6,019 nucleotides of DNA from Synechococcaceae cyanobacterium (GTDB lineage: Bacteria; Cyanobacteriota; Cyanobacteriia; PCC-6307; Cyanobiaceae), in the NCBI GenBank assembly GCA_947460085.1, contig CANHGA010000132.1, positions 1-6,019 of the forward strand. The letters are read 5' to 3'. Both the position numbers and the translations under genes were made by a program. The notes under the pieces are model-generated. The model had not been told where the DNA came from. It did not search any database and saw only the letters and a program-made list of their open reading frames with translations. How positions within the stretch are numbered: position 1 is the stretch's first letter; every line of letters begins with the position of its first letter. Shown piece after piece: positions 5,312-6,019 of this stretch.

Positions 5312-6019
5312 TTCCCAGGCGATCGGCCACGGTGTTCACATCCTTATCGCCGCGGCCCGAGAGGTTGAGCACCAGCTCCGTGCCTGGGGCAAGGGTGGGG
5401 CAGAGCGTGTCGAGGGCGGCAAAGGCGTGGGCTGTTTCAAGCGCGGGAATGATGCCTTCGAGCTCACTCACCAAGCGCAGGGCATCCAGGGCCTGCTGGT
5501 CGGTGACAGCCACGTACTCGGCCCGGCCGATCTCGCGCAGATAGCTGTGCTCAGGGCCGACACCGGGGTAATCCAGGCCCGCACTGATCGAATGGGCCTC
5601 CTGCACCTGGCCCTCGTTGTCTTGGAGGAGCAGGCTCATGGCGCCATGGAGCACCCCCACCCGGCCTTCGGTGATGGTGGCGGCATGGCGTCCCGAGGCC
5701 ACGCCCTCTCCCGCGGCTTCCACGCCCAACAACCGCACCGAGGTGTCTTGCACAAACGGGTGAAACAGCCCCATTGCATTGGAGCCGCCGCCCACACAGG
5801 CCACCAGCACATCGGGCAAACGCCCAAAGGACTCCGCACACTGGCGTTTGGCTTCCTCGCCAATCACGGCGTGAAAATCCCGTACCAGCATCGGGTAGGG
5901 ATGGGGGCCAGCCACGGAGCCCAGGATGTAGTGGGTGCTTTCCACGTTGGTCACCCAATCGCGAATGGCCTCACTGGTGGCGTCCTTGAGGGTGGCGCTG
6001 CCGGCCGTCACCGGCTGCA
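5301..6019 (-). CDS. trpB: Tryptophan synthase beta chain, C-terminal part
   Basis: TrpB is the PLP enzyme that joins indole and L-serine to make L-tryptophan, the last biosynthetic step, working in a complex with TrpA. About 239 codons are in the window, somewhat more than half of a usual ~400-residue chain; the N-terminus, including the PLP lysine, lies beyond the right edge. Counting from the GTG codon at 6009-6011, VTAGSATLKDATSEAIRDW (1-19) and YILGSVAGPHPYP (28-40) match the family closely. CVGGGSNAMG (72-81) is the PLP phosphate-binding loop. HSISAGLDYPGVGPEH (140-155) and EGIIPALETAHA (185-196), with the glutamate near the cofactor, follow. NLSGRGDKD (216-224) holds the serine near the PLP ring nitrogen. 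The reading frame is open to the edge, so that GTG is not a real start. The gene converges on hrcA, and its stop lies in a perfect 13-base-period duplication. Confidence 0.96.
   Translation of the reverse strand, partial: QPVTAGSATLKDATSEAIRDWVTNVESTHYILGSVAGPHPYPMLVRDFHAVIGEEAKRQCAESFGRLPDVLVACVGGGSNAMGLFHPFVQDTSVRLLGVEAAGEGVASGRHAATITEGRVGVLHGAMSLLLQDNEGQVQEAHSISAGLDYPGVGPEHSYLREIGRAEYVAVTDQQALDALRLVSELEGIIPALETAHAFAALDTLCPTLAPGTELVLNLSGRGDKDVNTVADRLGSAL

Overview
The window looks like core chromosome of a GC-rich picocyanobacterium of the Synechococcus/Cyanobium group. The evidence is a cyanobacterial NDH-1 subunit (NdhA) directly behind citrate synthase, a DUF3352 membrane-anchored protein of the kind common in cyanobacteria, protein sequences very like those of marine and freshwater picocyanobacteria as I remember them, high GC by eye, short intergenic gaps and few Shine-Dalgarno sites. 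No mobile element, tRNA, rRNA, CRISPR array or phage gene is visible.

Layout. Positions 3744 down to 1 hold a compact leftward cluster: a DUF3352 protein, then sixA (phosphohistidine phosphatase, overlapping the DUF3352 gene by 8 bases), gltA (citrate synthase) and ndhA (NDH-1 membrane subunit, cut by the window edge). A 54-base divergent gap carrying nested inverted repeats separates this from a rightward pair: a single-domain rhodanese (3799-4143) and hrcA, the heat-shock repressor (4258-5256). trpB (tryptophan synthase beta chain) enters from the right edge on the minus strand and converges on hrcA across a 44-base gap.

Function. gltA feeds the TCA branch that makes 2-oxoglutarate, and NdhA is part of the complex for respiratory and cyclic electron flow, so these neighbours link carbon flux with electron transport. 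SixA-type phosphatases act on phosphohistidine proteins. The rhodanese, HrcA and TrpB show no obvious shared pathway and may simply be conserved neighbours.

The gene content is ordinary and I see no new enzyme system. The most unusual signal is structural. Three of the five gene ends that can be assessed (sixA, rhodanese, trpB) have a short tandem duplication of 13 or 15 bases spanning the stop codon, so the end of the gene is repeated in the spacer behind it. The sixA and trpB units also resemble each other.
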